Positions 1 to 22,232 of a stretch of DNA of 64,000 nt are shown piece after piece. The notes below the pieces were generated by a model that saw only the letters and a program-made list of their open reading frames with translations, was not told where the DNA came from and did not search any database. The first letter of the stretch is position 1; each line of letters opens with the position of its first letter. The position numbers and the translations under genes were made by a program. Source of the DNA: Lethocerus indicus (lineage: Eukaryota > Arthropoda > Insecta > Hemiptera > Belostomatidae); NCBI GenBank assembly GCA_019843655.1, contig JACDQD010000003.1, positions 242,846-306,845 on the forward strand, in the 5' to 3' direction.

Positions 1-895
1 ACGGAAAAATCCCCCGACCGGAATTTCGACTCGGTCAAGTCCATTAATCGATAGAAACCGAAACGAAATGTCCCTTTATCGAACTACGGCGATCGATAAC
101 CGCCTTTATTCGGGGCCATCGTCGACCTCCTCCAGACCGGAAGTCCTCCGAGCGCTCTCGTCGTCTCTTAACGGAAATCCCCGACCGGAATTTCGACCGG
201 TCAAGTCCATTAATCGATAGAAAACCGAAACGAAATGTCCCTTATCGAACTACGCCGATCGGAATCAACAATAACGGCCTTTATCTGGGGGCCATCGTCG
301 ACCTCCTCCAGACCGGAAGTCCTCCGGAGCGCTCTCTTCGGCTCTTAACGAAAATATCCCCGACCGGAATTTCACTTCTCGGTCAAGTCCGTTAATCGAT
401 AGAAAACCGAAACGAAATGTCCCTTATCGAACTACGGCGATCGATAACCGCCTTTATTCGGGGCCATTGTCGACTCCTCCAGACCGGAAGTCCTCCGGAG
501 CGCTCTTCGGTTTAACGAAAATCCCCCCGACGGAATTTCGACTCGGTCAAGTCCATTAATCGATAGAAAACCGAAACGAAATGTCCCTTATCGAACTACG
601 GCCGGAATTCGATAACCGCCTTTATTCGGGGCCATCGTCGACCTCCTCCGGAAGTCCTCCGAGCGCTCTTGACGTCTCTTAACGGAAAATTCCGAACGGA
701 ATTTCGACTCGGTCAAGTCCGTTAATCGATAGAAAACCGAAACGAAATGTCCCTTTATCGAACTACGGCGATCGATAACCGCCTTTATTCGGGGCCATCG
801 TCGACCTCCTCCAGACCGGAAGTCCTCGGAGCGCCCTTTCGGCTCTTAACGAAAATATCCCCGACCGGAATTTCGACTCGGCAAGTCCGCATTGC
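1..895. repeat. ~170-bp tandem satellite, about 5 copies (mariner-related)
   Basis: The phrase CCTCCTCCAGACCGGAAG recurs at about 127, 302, 472, 643 and 806, giving spacings of 163-175 bp. Each unit also holds ATTAATCGATAGAAAACCGA and CCTTTATTCGGGGCCATCG. About 100 bp of the unit is shared with the mariner-derived element at 32046-32326 and with a copy in odorant receptor intron 2 (34155-34280). The array runs off the left edge, so its true length is unknown. Copies differ by small indels. Confidence 0.9.
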
Positions 896-1165
896 TTAGC
901 CGCCGACCGAATATAATTGGCTGCCGGCCGTCGTATTTATATAGTGATACTCGCCTTGTGACTGCCGGCGATTGGGGCCTTAGCGAGGCTATGCTCGGCT
1001 GACGGCTGGGCGCCTCCCTGCGTTGCTACCCTTGCTGCCTCTCCTCTCGGGAGGTTTGGTCTCCCTCAACAGTGAGACGTTCATCAGCCGGGGATTGGGC
1101 GTGTTGAAGATTGTCCTGTTGTCGCGCCACCTCGCCCTAAACAACAACAACAACAACAACAAGTT
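896..1165 (+). other. Non-repeated GC-richer segment ending in an (AAC)n tract; possible retroposon 3' end
   Basis: After the satellite there is about 240 bp of moderately GC-rich sequence that is not seen elsewhere in the window. It ends at 1140-1161 in seven AAC triplets. Simple 3' tails of this kind are known for some non-LTR retrotransposons and SINEs. I see no tRNA-like box A/B head, no target-site duplication and no reverse transcriptase frame, so the retroposon reading is only a suggestion. Confidence 0.25.
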
Positions 1166-1189
1166 TATTGTCCAATCGGGTTACAGGTA

Positions 1190-1400
1190 CACTTGGAATC
1201 CCACCCCCCAATACCCGAAAGAATCGACTTAAAACAGAAAATCTGTACTCTACTGAGGCCGTTAGTACTGAAACGTACATAGAAACTGACCTCAGGACAT
1301 GGAGAGAGGTACAGAGGGCTATCCCGGGGGTCCAACCGGGAGACATCCGGAAAATCCAGAGATTCTTCCAGTCGAAAATCCTCAAAAAATCAAAAAATCC
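1190..1400. repeat. Dispersed repeat shared with 5225-5380
   Basis: AACAGAAAATCTG, then a GTACAGAGG...AGGGCT block, a CCAACCGGGAGAC-like block and a CAGAGATTC...CCAGTC block occur in the same order here and at 5225-5380. A short piece around 1205-1227 (TACCCGAAAGAATCGAC) also resembles the ACCCGAAAGTAATCGAC motif in the ~190-bp mariner-end repeat. An open frame crosses this segment on the + strand, but I recognise no family in it. I treat it as old transposon-derived DNA. Confidence 0.55.
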
Positions 1401-1690
1401 CCCCCCTGTTCCTGAAATTCCACTCACGCCTTTATCCCCTCCATTATCCGTCATCGGGCGGTTTGATTATCGAGAGGAACGCGCCTGGAAAATATACACG
1501 TATCGATTGCCCCAATACCTATAAAAGTTGTAAATTTAAAAAAAAACCCACAAGCCTTTATACATTTATACACTCTATTATTAGGATAGAGGCCACTCGA
1601 ATTGTTCTACAATATTTCGATACGATAATCGGGAATATTAACGATAAAAAAAACCAGAAATTTTCGATCCTTCAACTTTCCCTTTTATAG
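1401..1690. other. AT-rich spacer, nothing recognised
   Basis: This is AT-rich single-copy sequence leading into the 94-bp satellite. I see no repeat unit, splice-flanked exon or RNA gene in it. Confidence 0.5.
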
Positions 1691-4030
1691 GGCAAGTGTC
1701 ACTCACTTTGTCGCCCATTAAGGGACTAATCGGGGAAAATTTTTAATTTAAAATTTTTCGATTTTTCAACTTTCCCTTATAGGGCAAGTGTCACTCACTT
1801 TGTAGACCAAATATGGGGCTAATTGGGGGAAAATTTTCAATTTAAAAAATTTTCGATTTTTCAACTTTCCCTTATATAGGGCAAGTGTCACTCACTTTGT
1901 CGACCAAATATGGGACTAATCGGGGAAAATTTTTAATTTAAAATTTTTAATTTTCAACTTTCCCTTATAGGGCAAGTGTCACTCTTTGTAGACCAAATAT
2001 GGGGCTAATCGGGGAAAATTTTCAATTTAATTTTCGATTTTCAACTTTCCCTTATAGGAAAGTGTCACTCACTTGTGACCAAATAGGACTAATCGGGGAA
2101 ATTTTTAATTTAAAGAAATTTTCAATTTTCAACTTTCATAGAGGGCAAGTGTCCTCACTGTCATTAAAGGGACTAATCGGGAAAATTTTCAATTTAAAAT
2201 TTTCGATTTTTCAACTTTCCCCTATAGGGCAAGTGTCACTCACTTTGTAGACCAAATATGGGACTAATCGGGGAAAATTTTCAATTTAAATTTTCGGTTT
2301 TCAACTTTCCTTATGAATGCAATTGTCACTCAGTTTGTAGACCAAATATGGGACTAATCGGGGAAAATTTTCAATTTAAATTTTCGATTTTCAACTTTCC
2401 CCATATAATGCAAGTGTCACTCACTTTGTAGACCAAATATGGGACTAATCGGGGAAAATTTTCAATTTAAATTTGTCGATTTTTCAACTTTCCCTTATAG
2501 TGCAAGTGTCACTCACTTTGTAGACCAAATATGGGACTAATCGGGGAAAATTTTCAATTTAAATTTGTCGATTTTTCAACTTTCCCTTATAGTGCAAGTG
2601 TCACTCACTTTGTAGACCAAATATGGGACTAATCGGGGGGAAAATTTACAATTGAAAAAATTTTAGATTTTTCAACTTTCCCTTATATAGGGCAAGTGTC
2701 ACTCACTTTGTAGACCAAATATGGGACTAATCGGGGAAAATTTTCAATTTTTAAATTTGATTTTCAACTTTCCTTATAGGGCAAGTGTCACTCACTTTAG
2801 AACAAATATGGGACTAATCGGGGAAAATTTTCAATTTAAAAAAATTTTCGATTTTTCAACTTTCCCCTATAGGGCAAGTGTCACTCACTTTGTAGACCAA
2901 ATATGGGACTAATCGGGGAAAATTTTTAATTTAAAAAATTTTCGATTTTTCAACTTTCCCTTATAGGGCAAGTGTCACTCACTTTGTAGACCAAATATGG
3001 GACTAATCGGGGAAAATTTTCAATTTAAAAAATTTTCAATTTTTCAACTTTCCCCTATAGGGCAAGTGTCACTCACTTTGTAGACCAAATATGGGACTAA
3101 TCGGGGAAAATTTTCAATTTAAATTTGTCGATTTTTCAACTTTCCCTTATAGGGCAAGTGTCACTCACTTTGTAGACCAAATATGGGACTAATTGGGGAA
3201 AATTTTCAATTTAAAAAATTTTCGATTTTTCAACTTTCCCCTATAGGGCAAGTGTCACTCACTTTGTAGACCAAATATGGGACTAATCGGGAAAATTTTC
3301 AATTTAAAAATTGATTTTCCAACTTTCCCTATAGGGCAAGTGTCACTCAGTTTGTAGACCAAATATGGGACTAATCGGGGAAAATTTTCAATTTAAAATT
3401 TTTCGATTTTTCAACTTTCCCTTATAGGGCAAGTGTCACTCACTTTGTAGACCAAATATGGGACTAATCGGGGAAAATTTTTAATTTAAAATTTTCAATT
3501 TTTCAACTTTCCCCTATAGGGCAAGTGTCACTCACTTTGTAGACCAAATATGGGGCTAATTGGGGGAAAATTTTCAATTTAAAAAATTTTCGATTTTTCA
3601 ACTTTCCCCTGTAGGGCAAGTGTCACTCACTTTGTAGACCAAATATGGGACTAATCGGGGAAAATTTTCAATTTAAAAAAATTTTCGATTTTCAACTTTC
3701 CCTTATAGGGCAAGTGTCACTCACTTTGTAGACCAAATATGGGACTAATCGGGGAAAATTTTCAATTTAAAAAATTTTCGATTTTTCAACTTTCCCTTAT
3801 AGGGCAAGTGTCACTCACTTTGTAGACCAAATATGGGACTAATCGGGGAAAATTTTCAATTTAAAAATTTTCGATTTTTCAACTTTCCCCTATAGGGCAA
3901 GTGTCACTCACTTTGTAGACCAAATATGGGACTAATCGGGGGAAAATTTTCAATTTAAAAAATTTTCGATTTTCAACTTTCCTTATATAGGGCAAAGTGT
4001 CACTCACTTTGTAGACCAAATATGGGACTA
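1691..4030. repeat. ~94-bp tandem satellite, about 25 copies
   Basis: The unit carries GGCAAGTGTCACTCACTTTG, AGACCAAATATGGGACTAAT, CGGGGAAAATTTTCAATTTA and TTTTCAACTTTCCC(C/T)TATAGG in fixed order. Units near 1.7-2.3 kb are more degenerate, with deletions and GGGGCTAAT variants; those from 2.3 to 4.0 kb are more uniform. Open frames through it are periodic and are not genes. The order of motifs resembles the 104-bp satellite at 28.2-31.4 and 38.5-46.0 kb. Confidence 0.95.
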
Positions 4031-5220
4031 ATAAAATTTTGTTGAATTTCAGCCCGGATCCTTTTTCGTATTCAAGGAGTGGGATTGGAAAGTGGGAATT
4101 TTTCGTGAGGAGAAATTTTCGCCCTCGCCACCGTCGGTAGACGGTTTTTAAAGTTAAAAAAAAAAAAAACAGAAAACCCATGCCACTGATATATCGGTTT
4201 GTGACGTTTCGAATATATTTTCTCTCGAATGGCGGCGTCGATAAATGTTGCGTCGCGTCGGACGGCGAATGCCGCATTGCGGGGCTCTCCGCCACAATTT
4301 CGCGTGTCCGCCAAATACAACAAATATTCTACACTGCGTCCGCTACGTGCCCGTCACGTCCTCGAGCCCAACAGTATTTTTTTTTCCGGCTCACATTTTT
4401 AATTCCTTTTCCGGTTTTTCTTTTTCAAAACGAAATCGTCCTCACTTTGGGCGAAACTCTCGGAAAAAATTTTTCGATAGCCCCATTCCTCCTCCCCAAC
4501 AAAGGAGATCCGGTTCCCGGATTAATTGTCCGAATATTAATTTAAATCTCGAAAAAAAAATTTTCCGGGCCGGGGGGCCGCTCTCCATCGAACCGGACGA
4601 ATCTCAAGAGTTATAGTTTAAAAAATTTATAAAATTCCGGTTTCATTGCCGTCCAACAACCGGAGGGAAACAAAGGCGACACAAGTACAGTTTCACGAGG
4701 GATGAAGTTTCACGATATCGGACGGATAAGTCGGCGGACTGGAATTAAAAAATTTTTTTTCAAATAAAGACACCCTAAAGCGGTCTCGGTTTCGCCGTCG
4801 CAATCGATAGACCAGGGTTGGTTCTGTGGTCGCGATTTTCGATTCGTACAGGGCAATTCGGTTAATTGCTCCGGTTCGCTTAATTCACCCCCACCCCGAC
4901 TTAGGGCTTCGGATCGATAACCGGTTTCACTCGGTATAATTACGTTGGCCGGGAAACTCTCTCACTCTACCGGTTATCCGGGAATTTATTTAATTTTTTT
5001 TTTTTTGAGGAAAATTCCCACAACAACCCACAAGTTACCCTATACTAGGAATATCATATTTGCGAGCTCGCGGATTATTTTTTTTTTATGGTTTTATGGT
5101 TTGGGATCTCGGGATTGGATAGTATAAGTAGGGTTTTTTTTTGAGGTTTGGATTTTGTGGATATTTGTCGGCCGAACCCCCTTGTGGTGGCTGGTCTAAG
5201 TGACACGTGGACAGAACACG
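4031..5220. other. Unique spacer with homopolymer runs; no gene recognised
   Basis: The segment contains several A or T runs (for example near 4157-4169 and 5000) and GC-rich patches around 4210-4300. Overlapping open frames exist on both strands, but none shows a recognisable domain or a convincing set of splice sites. Confidence 0.4.
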
Positions 5221-5224
5221 TGTC

Positions 5225-6136
5225 AACAATACACGATTTGAACAGAAAATTTGGACTCTCAACGCAGTAACAAACTCTGACAGTGTACAGAGGAGGGTAT
5301 AGAGGGCTCCATCCTGGGGGTTCCAACGGGAGACGTCCAGGAAACGTCCAGAGATTCCAGTCAAAAGTCATTCGTCTTTCTAACCGCAGAATCCACGATG
5401 ACCTCTCAACTAACCCCCGGACAGTCGACCAAATAACAAAATCCCGGGGTTCCCGAAATTCCTCTCTTCCTCCTCGTCCCAATCCACTCCAGAATCCATC
5501 CTACATATTCATTTGGAAATATCCCAACTGAACACGTTGTGCAGTCAGTAGTCGGTGGTGCAGTTGGGCGGCATCGTTTCTCTCTCTGTCTGTGGATGTT
5601 ATAATAATGGTGACCATTTCGAACAACTAAGGTATGATATATCTTCAAGTTGGACTTTAAGCTACACTTTCACCAAAAATGAGACACAACTCAGTCAATT
5701 AGTTTCCAAGTTATGGACTGTTGAACGGTGGATACATTTTTTTGGACCACTCTTTATATTATTGGGGGTACCCGAAAGTAATCGACATTTTGACTTTGGA
5801 ATTTCATTTGAATCTACCTACAGCTATGATATATCTTCAAGTTGGACTTTAAGCTACACTTTCACCAAAAATGAGACACAACTCGGTCAATTAGTTTCCG
5901 AGTTATGGACTGTTGAACGGTGGATACATTTTTTTGGACCACTCTGTATATTATTGGGGGTACCCGAAAGTAATCGACATTTTGACATTTGGAATTTGAC
6001 TTGAATCTACCACAGATATGATATATCTTCAAGTTGGACTTTAAGCTACACTTTCACCAAAAATGAGACACAACTCGGTCAATTAGTTTCCAAGTTATGA
6101 ACTGTTAAACGGTGGATACATTTTTTTGGACCACCC

Positions 6137-6140
<4 letters not shown>
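5225..6140 (+). mobile_element. Tc1/mariner-superfamily element remnant, copy 1, with 3 tandem right ends
   Basis: The C-terminal part of a broken transposase is visible at about 5490-5640. It has a SYIFIWKYP stretch, a QSVVGG-like stretch after a frame change, and NGDHFEQLR. That matches the usual end of insect Tc1/mariner-type transposases, a GGHFEHL-like motif. It is followed by repeated subterminal units of about 190 bp, each ending ACATTTTTTTGGACCACTCT. The last unit ends at a (TA)n tract, consistent with TA-targeted insertion. The 5' half of the transposase and the left inverted repeat are missing here. The frame is broken, so the copy is inactive. Confidence 0.65.

Positions 6141-6185
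<45 letters not shown>
6141..6185. repeat. (TA)n microsatellite abutting a transposon end
   Basis: An uninterrupted TA tract follows the terminal GGACCACCCTCTG of the preceding element. The same element family abuts (TA)n at 12808-12852 and an AT-alternating tract at 13627. Confidence 0.95.
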
Positions 6186-6186
<1 letters not shown>

Positions 6187-6188
<2 letters not shown>

Positions 6189-6325
6189 TCAAAAGTGCTT
6201 CGTCTTTCAACCAGATAATTCCCAACATGACCTCTCAACTAACCCCCGGACAGTCGACCAAGTCACGAAAATCCCGGGGTTCCCGAAGTTCCTCTCTTCC
6301 TCCTCGTCCCAATCCACTCCAGGAT
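6187..6325 (+). repeat. Second copy of the 5360-5497 segment
   Basis: ATGACCTCTCAACTAACCCC, CGGACAGTCGACCAA, AATCCCGGGGTTCCCGAA and CCTCGTCCCAATCCACTCCA occur in the same order at 5360-5497 and again here. The two copies therefore bracket the tandem right ends and the (TA)n tract. No protein family was recognised. Confidence 0.75.
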
Positions 6326-7210
6326 CCCATGTCCCTTTCCTCCCTCAACCGTCCATTACGTCGTCGGCAAATGATCCCGTGGGATGTCGGCCGTCCGTCC
6401 GTACAGACTATGGAATCCGATTTTGGAACTAGGGGATGACAATTTTCGGGAATAACGATACTGAGAGATAGGACTTTGGGACCGGGTGACTTTACGACTT
6501 TCGACGGAGGATACGAAAAGGGTAATTGACAATTTACAAGGGGAGATTGAGCGAGACTGGGGTGGGGTGAGAGGTAAAGGGATGGTAGCTGGCGGAGCCC
6601 ATTAAGATATTAAAACCCACCCACATCTCAATAAACCCCACACGGGGACGACTCTCAGTTTAAAAGTTTTAAAAAACTCAACGCCAAGTCTTCACGTAAT
6701 ATTACGGTAGAATTTTTGGAAATTTCAAAAATTTTCCGCCGTCTTAACTCCTTCGAAAAATCAGTCCCGGGGAGTGAGATACGTTCGCCAAATCGGATAT
6801 TAAAAAAAATTTCAAAAATATTCCGGGGTGTTAATTGGCCTTCCCCCCACAGATATCTTATTAATATATCCCTTGAAATGAAATCTTACAGTCGTATTTA
6901 TAGGGTGTATACCCCAAAATTGACGCGAGATTATCGGTTGCCAAACGGTTTTTTTTTTTAATAGGGTTTGCCGACCGACTGCAAGAATGGGGTGGCAAAT
7001 TCGAATCTCGCGTTGATTTTGGGACACTGAATTTTTTGAAATGGGGGGATTTTTCAAGGCGGCCCGTAATTCTTTTCGGTCAAATTTACAGACACGAAAA
7101 TACTTCGCGAAAATTGAACGGAATTTTAATATATAAGAGGGGATGGTCGGAAATTAAAGTGAGTTTTAGATAATAAAGAGAAATAAAACTTTACTTATGA
7201 TTTAACGACC
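6326..7210. other. Unique spacer with an inverted repeat
   Basis: CCAAAATTGACGCGAGATT at about 6913-6932 has an inverted partner AATCTCGCGTTGATTTTGG at about 7003-7021, with two mismatches. The loop includes a T run. Two loosely similar AATTTCAAAAAT(A/T)TTCC blocks lie at about 6720 and 6812. This could be a small degenerate foldback element; no gene is seen. Confidence 0.4.
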
Positions 7211-7213
7211 GAA

Positions 7214-7345
7214 GGTTCAGCTCGCTCGCTCTCTCCCTCTCTCTCTCTCTCTCCCTCTCTCTCTCTCTCTCTCCCTCTCCTCTATCTCTCCCTCTCACCC
7301 TCTCTCTCTCCTCTCCCCAACCCCTCCTCCTCTCCCCCTCTCTCT

Positions 7346-7391
<46 letters not shown>
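7214..7391. repeat. (CT)n-rich tract followed by (TA)n
   Basis: CT-rich low-complexity sequence from about 7214 to 7347 runs into an uninterrupted TA tract to 7391. Confidence 0.9.
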
Positions 7392-7780
7392 TGTAATAAA
7401 ATAATAAAAACTCGTTACTTTTCTTTGTTGCGACCGGTTATAAAGTTTTTATATCGCAGTTTACCGGTTGCTAGTGCGGCTAAGTTGAAGTTATAGCTGG
7501 GGGATACACAGTTATGTGGACCGAGAATATACCTGGGGTGGTGAAACGGCCTTGATCTCTGATAACTGAGATCAGAGCCACCCCGCCCCCTGGGGCTATA
7601 TCTCAATAACTAGAGATATGATTCGAACACACATTCCTTATTCCATATAAATAAATAGCAAAGGGGTTGCACAGCCAGAGCCCCTCGGAGAGTTGCCTGA
7701 CGGCTTTTACTCAAAATATGGGATTTTCTTCCACCACCCTATGATTCTTTTAGTTGAGTAGAAATATTGGCCAGAAGTGT
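7392..7780. other. Unique spacer with nested hairpins
   Basis: GGGGTGG at about 7536 pairs with CCACCCC at about 7577, enclosing TGATCTC...GAGATCA. A second hairpin, ATATCTC...GAGATAT, follows at about 7599-7619. No tRNA, hammerhead or other known RNA fold could be fitted. Confidence 0.3.
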
Positions 7781-7783
7781 CCT

Positions 7784-7820
<37 letters not shown>

Positions 7821-7862
7821 CGTATATAGAGATATATATATAGAGAGAGAGAGAGATATACG
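7781..7862. repeat. (GT)n, (GA)n and TA simple repeats
   Basis: Consecutive GT, GA and mixed TA/GA low-complexity tracts lie next to the left end of the minus-oriented transposon copy. Confidence 0.85.
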
Positions 7863-7867
7863 CTTTA

Positions 7868-8330
7868 TATAAAGTGGTAAAAAAAATGTATCCACCGTTT
7901 CAGTCATAACTTGGAAACTAATTGAGCTGAATTGTATCTCATTTTGGTGAAAGTGTAGCTTAAGGTCAACTTGAAGATATATCATAGCTGTAGTTGTGGA
8001 AATTGTCACCATTATCCAACATCCACACAGAAGAAACGATGTAGCTACACCACCGACTACTGACTGGACAATGTTCAGTTCTGGATATTTCCAAATGAAT
8101 ATGTAGGATGAATTCTCATAGGACATCAATGTTGGTGGCTTTTGGTCGATAAACGAGGTCCTTTAGTTTTTAGCACAGAGGTAAAAGGTCAGAAGGTTAA
8201 GTCCGGAGGGAACGCCAGAGTGGACCTACGGCGTCATCCATTTCTGGTAGATTTTCGTCGAATGACCCCATACATACAACGTATATTGCCCCGAACTACA
8301 ACCCTACTATAAACTACCAAAACAATGGTT
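7868..8330 (-). mobile_element. Tc1/mariner-superfamily element remnant, copy 2 (minus orientation)
   Basis: Reading the minus strand from about 8310 to 7870 gives the same order as copy 3. A YGV..DE-like region comes first, then LKDLVY, then SYIFIWKYPELN and QSVVGG. After these come the subterminal CTTCAAGTTGACCTTAAGC block and ACGGTGGATACATTTTTTT. Frameshifts and stops break the transposase. The terminal sequence at 7868-7900 (AATGTATCCACCG) is the inverted form of the right ends at 8.4-10.4 kb. The copy therefore lies head-to-head with the + strand array that follows. Confidence 0.6.
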
Positions 8331-10475
8331 AACAATGGTGACCATTTCAGAACAACTAAAGTGTGATATATCTTCAAGTTGGACTTTAAGCTACACTTTC
8401 ACCAAAAATGAGACACAACTCGGTCAATTAGTTTCCGAGTTATGGACTGTTGAACGGTGGATACATTTTTTTGGACCACTCTGTATATTATTAGGGGTAC
8501 CCGAAAGTAATCGACATTTTGACTTTGGAATTCATTTGAATCTACCTACAGCTATGATATATCTTCAAGTTGGTTTCACTTTAGTTACACTTTCACCAAA
8601 AAGACACAACTGAGACACAACCACATTGACCGAGTTAGTTATCGACTGTTAAACGGTGGATACATTTTTTTGGACCACTCTGTATATTATTGGGGGTACC
8701 CGAAAGTAATCGACATTTTGACTTTGGAATTTCATTCGAATCTACCTACAGCTATGATATATCTTCAAGTTGGACTTTAAGCTACACTTTCACCAAAAAT
8801 GAGACACAACTCGGTCAATTAGTTTCCAAGTTATGGACTGTTAAACGGTGGATACATTTTTTTGGACCACTCTGTATATTATTGGGGGTACCCGAAAGTA
8901 ATCGACATTTTGACTTTGGAATTTCATTTGAATCTACCTACAGCTATGATATATCTTCAAGTTGGACTTTAAGCTACACTTTCACCAAAAATGAGACACA
9001 ACTCGGTCAATTAGTTTGCAAGTTATGGACTGTTGAACGGTGGATACATTTTTTTGGACCACTCTGTATATTATTGGGGGTACCCGAAAGTAATCGACAT
9101 TTTGACTTTGGAAGATTGAATCATTTGCTAGCTATGATATATCTTCAAGTCTGGCTAAGTTTCACCAGAATGAGACACAACTCGGTCAATTAGTTTCCGA
9201 GTTATGGACTGTTGAACGGTGGATACATTTTTTTGGACCACTCTGTATATTATTGGGGGTACCCGAAAGTAATCGACATTTTGACTTTGGAATTTCATTT
9301 GAATCTACCTACAGCTATGTGATATCTTCAAGTTGGACTTTAAGCTACACTTTCACCAAAATGAGACACACCAAAAATGAGATTACTGGTCAATTAGTTT
9401 CAAGTTATGGACTGTTGAACGGTGGATTTTTTGGACCACTTGTTTGATATTATTAAAGGGACCAAGTAACCCATATATTATTAGACTTTGGGTACCTGAA
9501 AGTAATCGACATTTTGACTTTGGAATTTCTTTTGACAGCTATGTGATATCTTCAAGTTGGACTTTAAGCTACACTTTCACCAAAAATGAGACACAACTCG
9601 GTCAATTAGTTTCCAAGTTATGGACTGTTAAACGGTGGATACATTTTTTTGGACCACTCTGTATATTATTAGGGGTATCCGAAAGTAATCGACATTTTGA
9701 CTTTGAATTTCATTCGAATCTACCTACAGCTATGCGTGATATCTTCAAGTTGGACTTTAAGCTTACACTTTCACCAAAAATGAGACACAACTCGGTCAAT
9801 TAGTTACAAGTTATGGACTGTTGCAAACGGTGGATTTTGGACCTGTATATTATTGGGGTACCCGAAAGTAATCGACATTTTGACTTTGAATTTCATTTGA
9901 ATCTACCTACAGCTATGTGATATCTTCAAGTTGAACTTTAAGTTACTACACTTTCACCAAAAATGAGACACAACTCGGTCAATTAGTTTCCGAGTTATGG
10001 ACTGTTGAACGGTGGATACATTTTTGGACCACTCTGTATATTATTAGGGGGTACCCGAAAGTAATCGACATTTTGACTTTGGAATTTCATTCGAATCTAC
10101 CTACAGCTATGTGATATCTTCTTAACTTTTAAGCTACACTTTCAACAAAAATGAGACACAACTCGGTCAATTAGTTACCGAGTTATGGACTGTTGAACGG
10201 TGGATACATTTTTGGACCACTCTGTATATTATTGGGGGTACCTGACAAAGTCGACATTTTGACTTTGACTTTCATTTGATTTCATTACCTATCTACTACA
10301 GGATATGATCTTCAAGTTGGACTTTAAGCTACACTTTCAAAAAATGAGACACAACTCAGTCAATTAGTTTCACTGTTATGGAAAATGAGAGGAACTCAGT
10401 CAATTAGTTTGCACTCTGTTCATTATTACTGCTGGTGAAGGTGGATACATTTGGACCACTCTGTACATTATTGGG
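8331..10475 (+). repeat. Tandem array of ~190-bp transposon right ends, about 11 copies
   Basis: The unit contains GGGTACCCGAAAGTAATCGA, TTTGAATCTACCTACAGCTA, ATATCTTCAAGTTGGACTTT, AATGAGACACAACTCGGTCA and ACATTTTTTTGGACCACTCT. It recurs at 175-215-bp intervals. Units from about 9.3 kb rightwards are increasingly degraded. Every unit ends with the transposon terminus, so the array is made of solo right ends in head-to-tail order. Open frames that repeat SSWTLSYTFTKNET are a translation artefact of this unit. The array stops about 20 bp from the transmembrane exon at 10495. Confidence 0.9.
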
Positions 10476-10494
10476 GTACCCGAACTTAGGGCAC

Positions 10495-21818
<11,324 letters not shown>

Positions 21819-21845
21819 CTGCCAAAAACACACATACACACTTGA

Positions 21846-22090
21846 TATTAACACTTGATCGCCCATACCCAGAGCCACCGGACACTGGAGGCACTTGGCG
21901 CACCTGCAATCCTCCAAAAGGACGTGGGCTTAAATCGTAATTCTTGACTTATTACCAAGGAGGAGGGGGGTACGGCACATTCGGTGTGAAAGTGCAGAAT
22001 ATAACACTTGATCGCCCATACCCAGAACACTGGACTCTGGGCACTTGGCGCACATGCAATCCTCCAAAAGGACTTGGCTTAAAGTGCACA
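21846..22090. repeat. Direct duplication of ~85 bp, spacing ~157 bp
   Basis: CACTTGATCGCCCATACCCA, then CACTTGGCGCAC(C/A)TGCAATC and CTCCAAAAGGAC, occur at 21850-21930 and again at 22007-22085. The copy near the EB exon is only about 30 bp upstream of its acceptor. Confidence 0.8.
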
Positions 22091-22209
22091 AGTGTAGCTG
22101 TGAATGTGCAAGTTAAAGCGCCTACAGTGTTTATAGTGCTATAGTGCGAATATATATATATAGCTTAAGTGCTCCAGTTTTTAACGTTAATTTTCCCGAT
22201 TATCTGCCC

Positions 22210-22232
22210 GGCCGCTCGCCGTCTTCAGTAGC
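22210..22232. repeat. Solo end of the CTTCAGTAGCGC MITE family
   Basis: GGCCGCTCGCCGTCTTCAGT followed by AGC matches the terminal repeat of the MITE family. No inverted partner was found within several hundred bases. Confidence 0.5.

Noticed and set aside
4072..4323. Minus-strand open frame with NAAFAVRRDATFIDAAIREKIY
   Set aside because: Tempting as a protein fragment, but no family match could be named and it ends in an A/T run. Kept as unassigned spacer.
7540..7622. Hammerhead ribozyme (GAAAC and CTGATAA seen close together)
   Set aside because: The order and spacing of the core motifs and stems cannot form a hammerhead, and CTGATGA is not intact.
8690..9803. Repeated open frames containing SSWTLSYTFTKNET, resembling a repeat protein
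   Set aside because: The nucleotide repeat ends in the transposon terminus and the frame is lost in many units. It is subterminal transposon DNA, not a gene.
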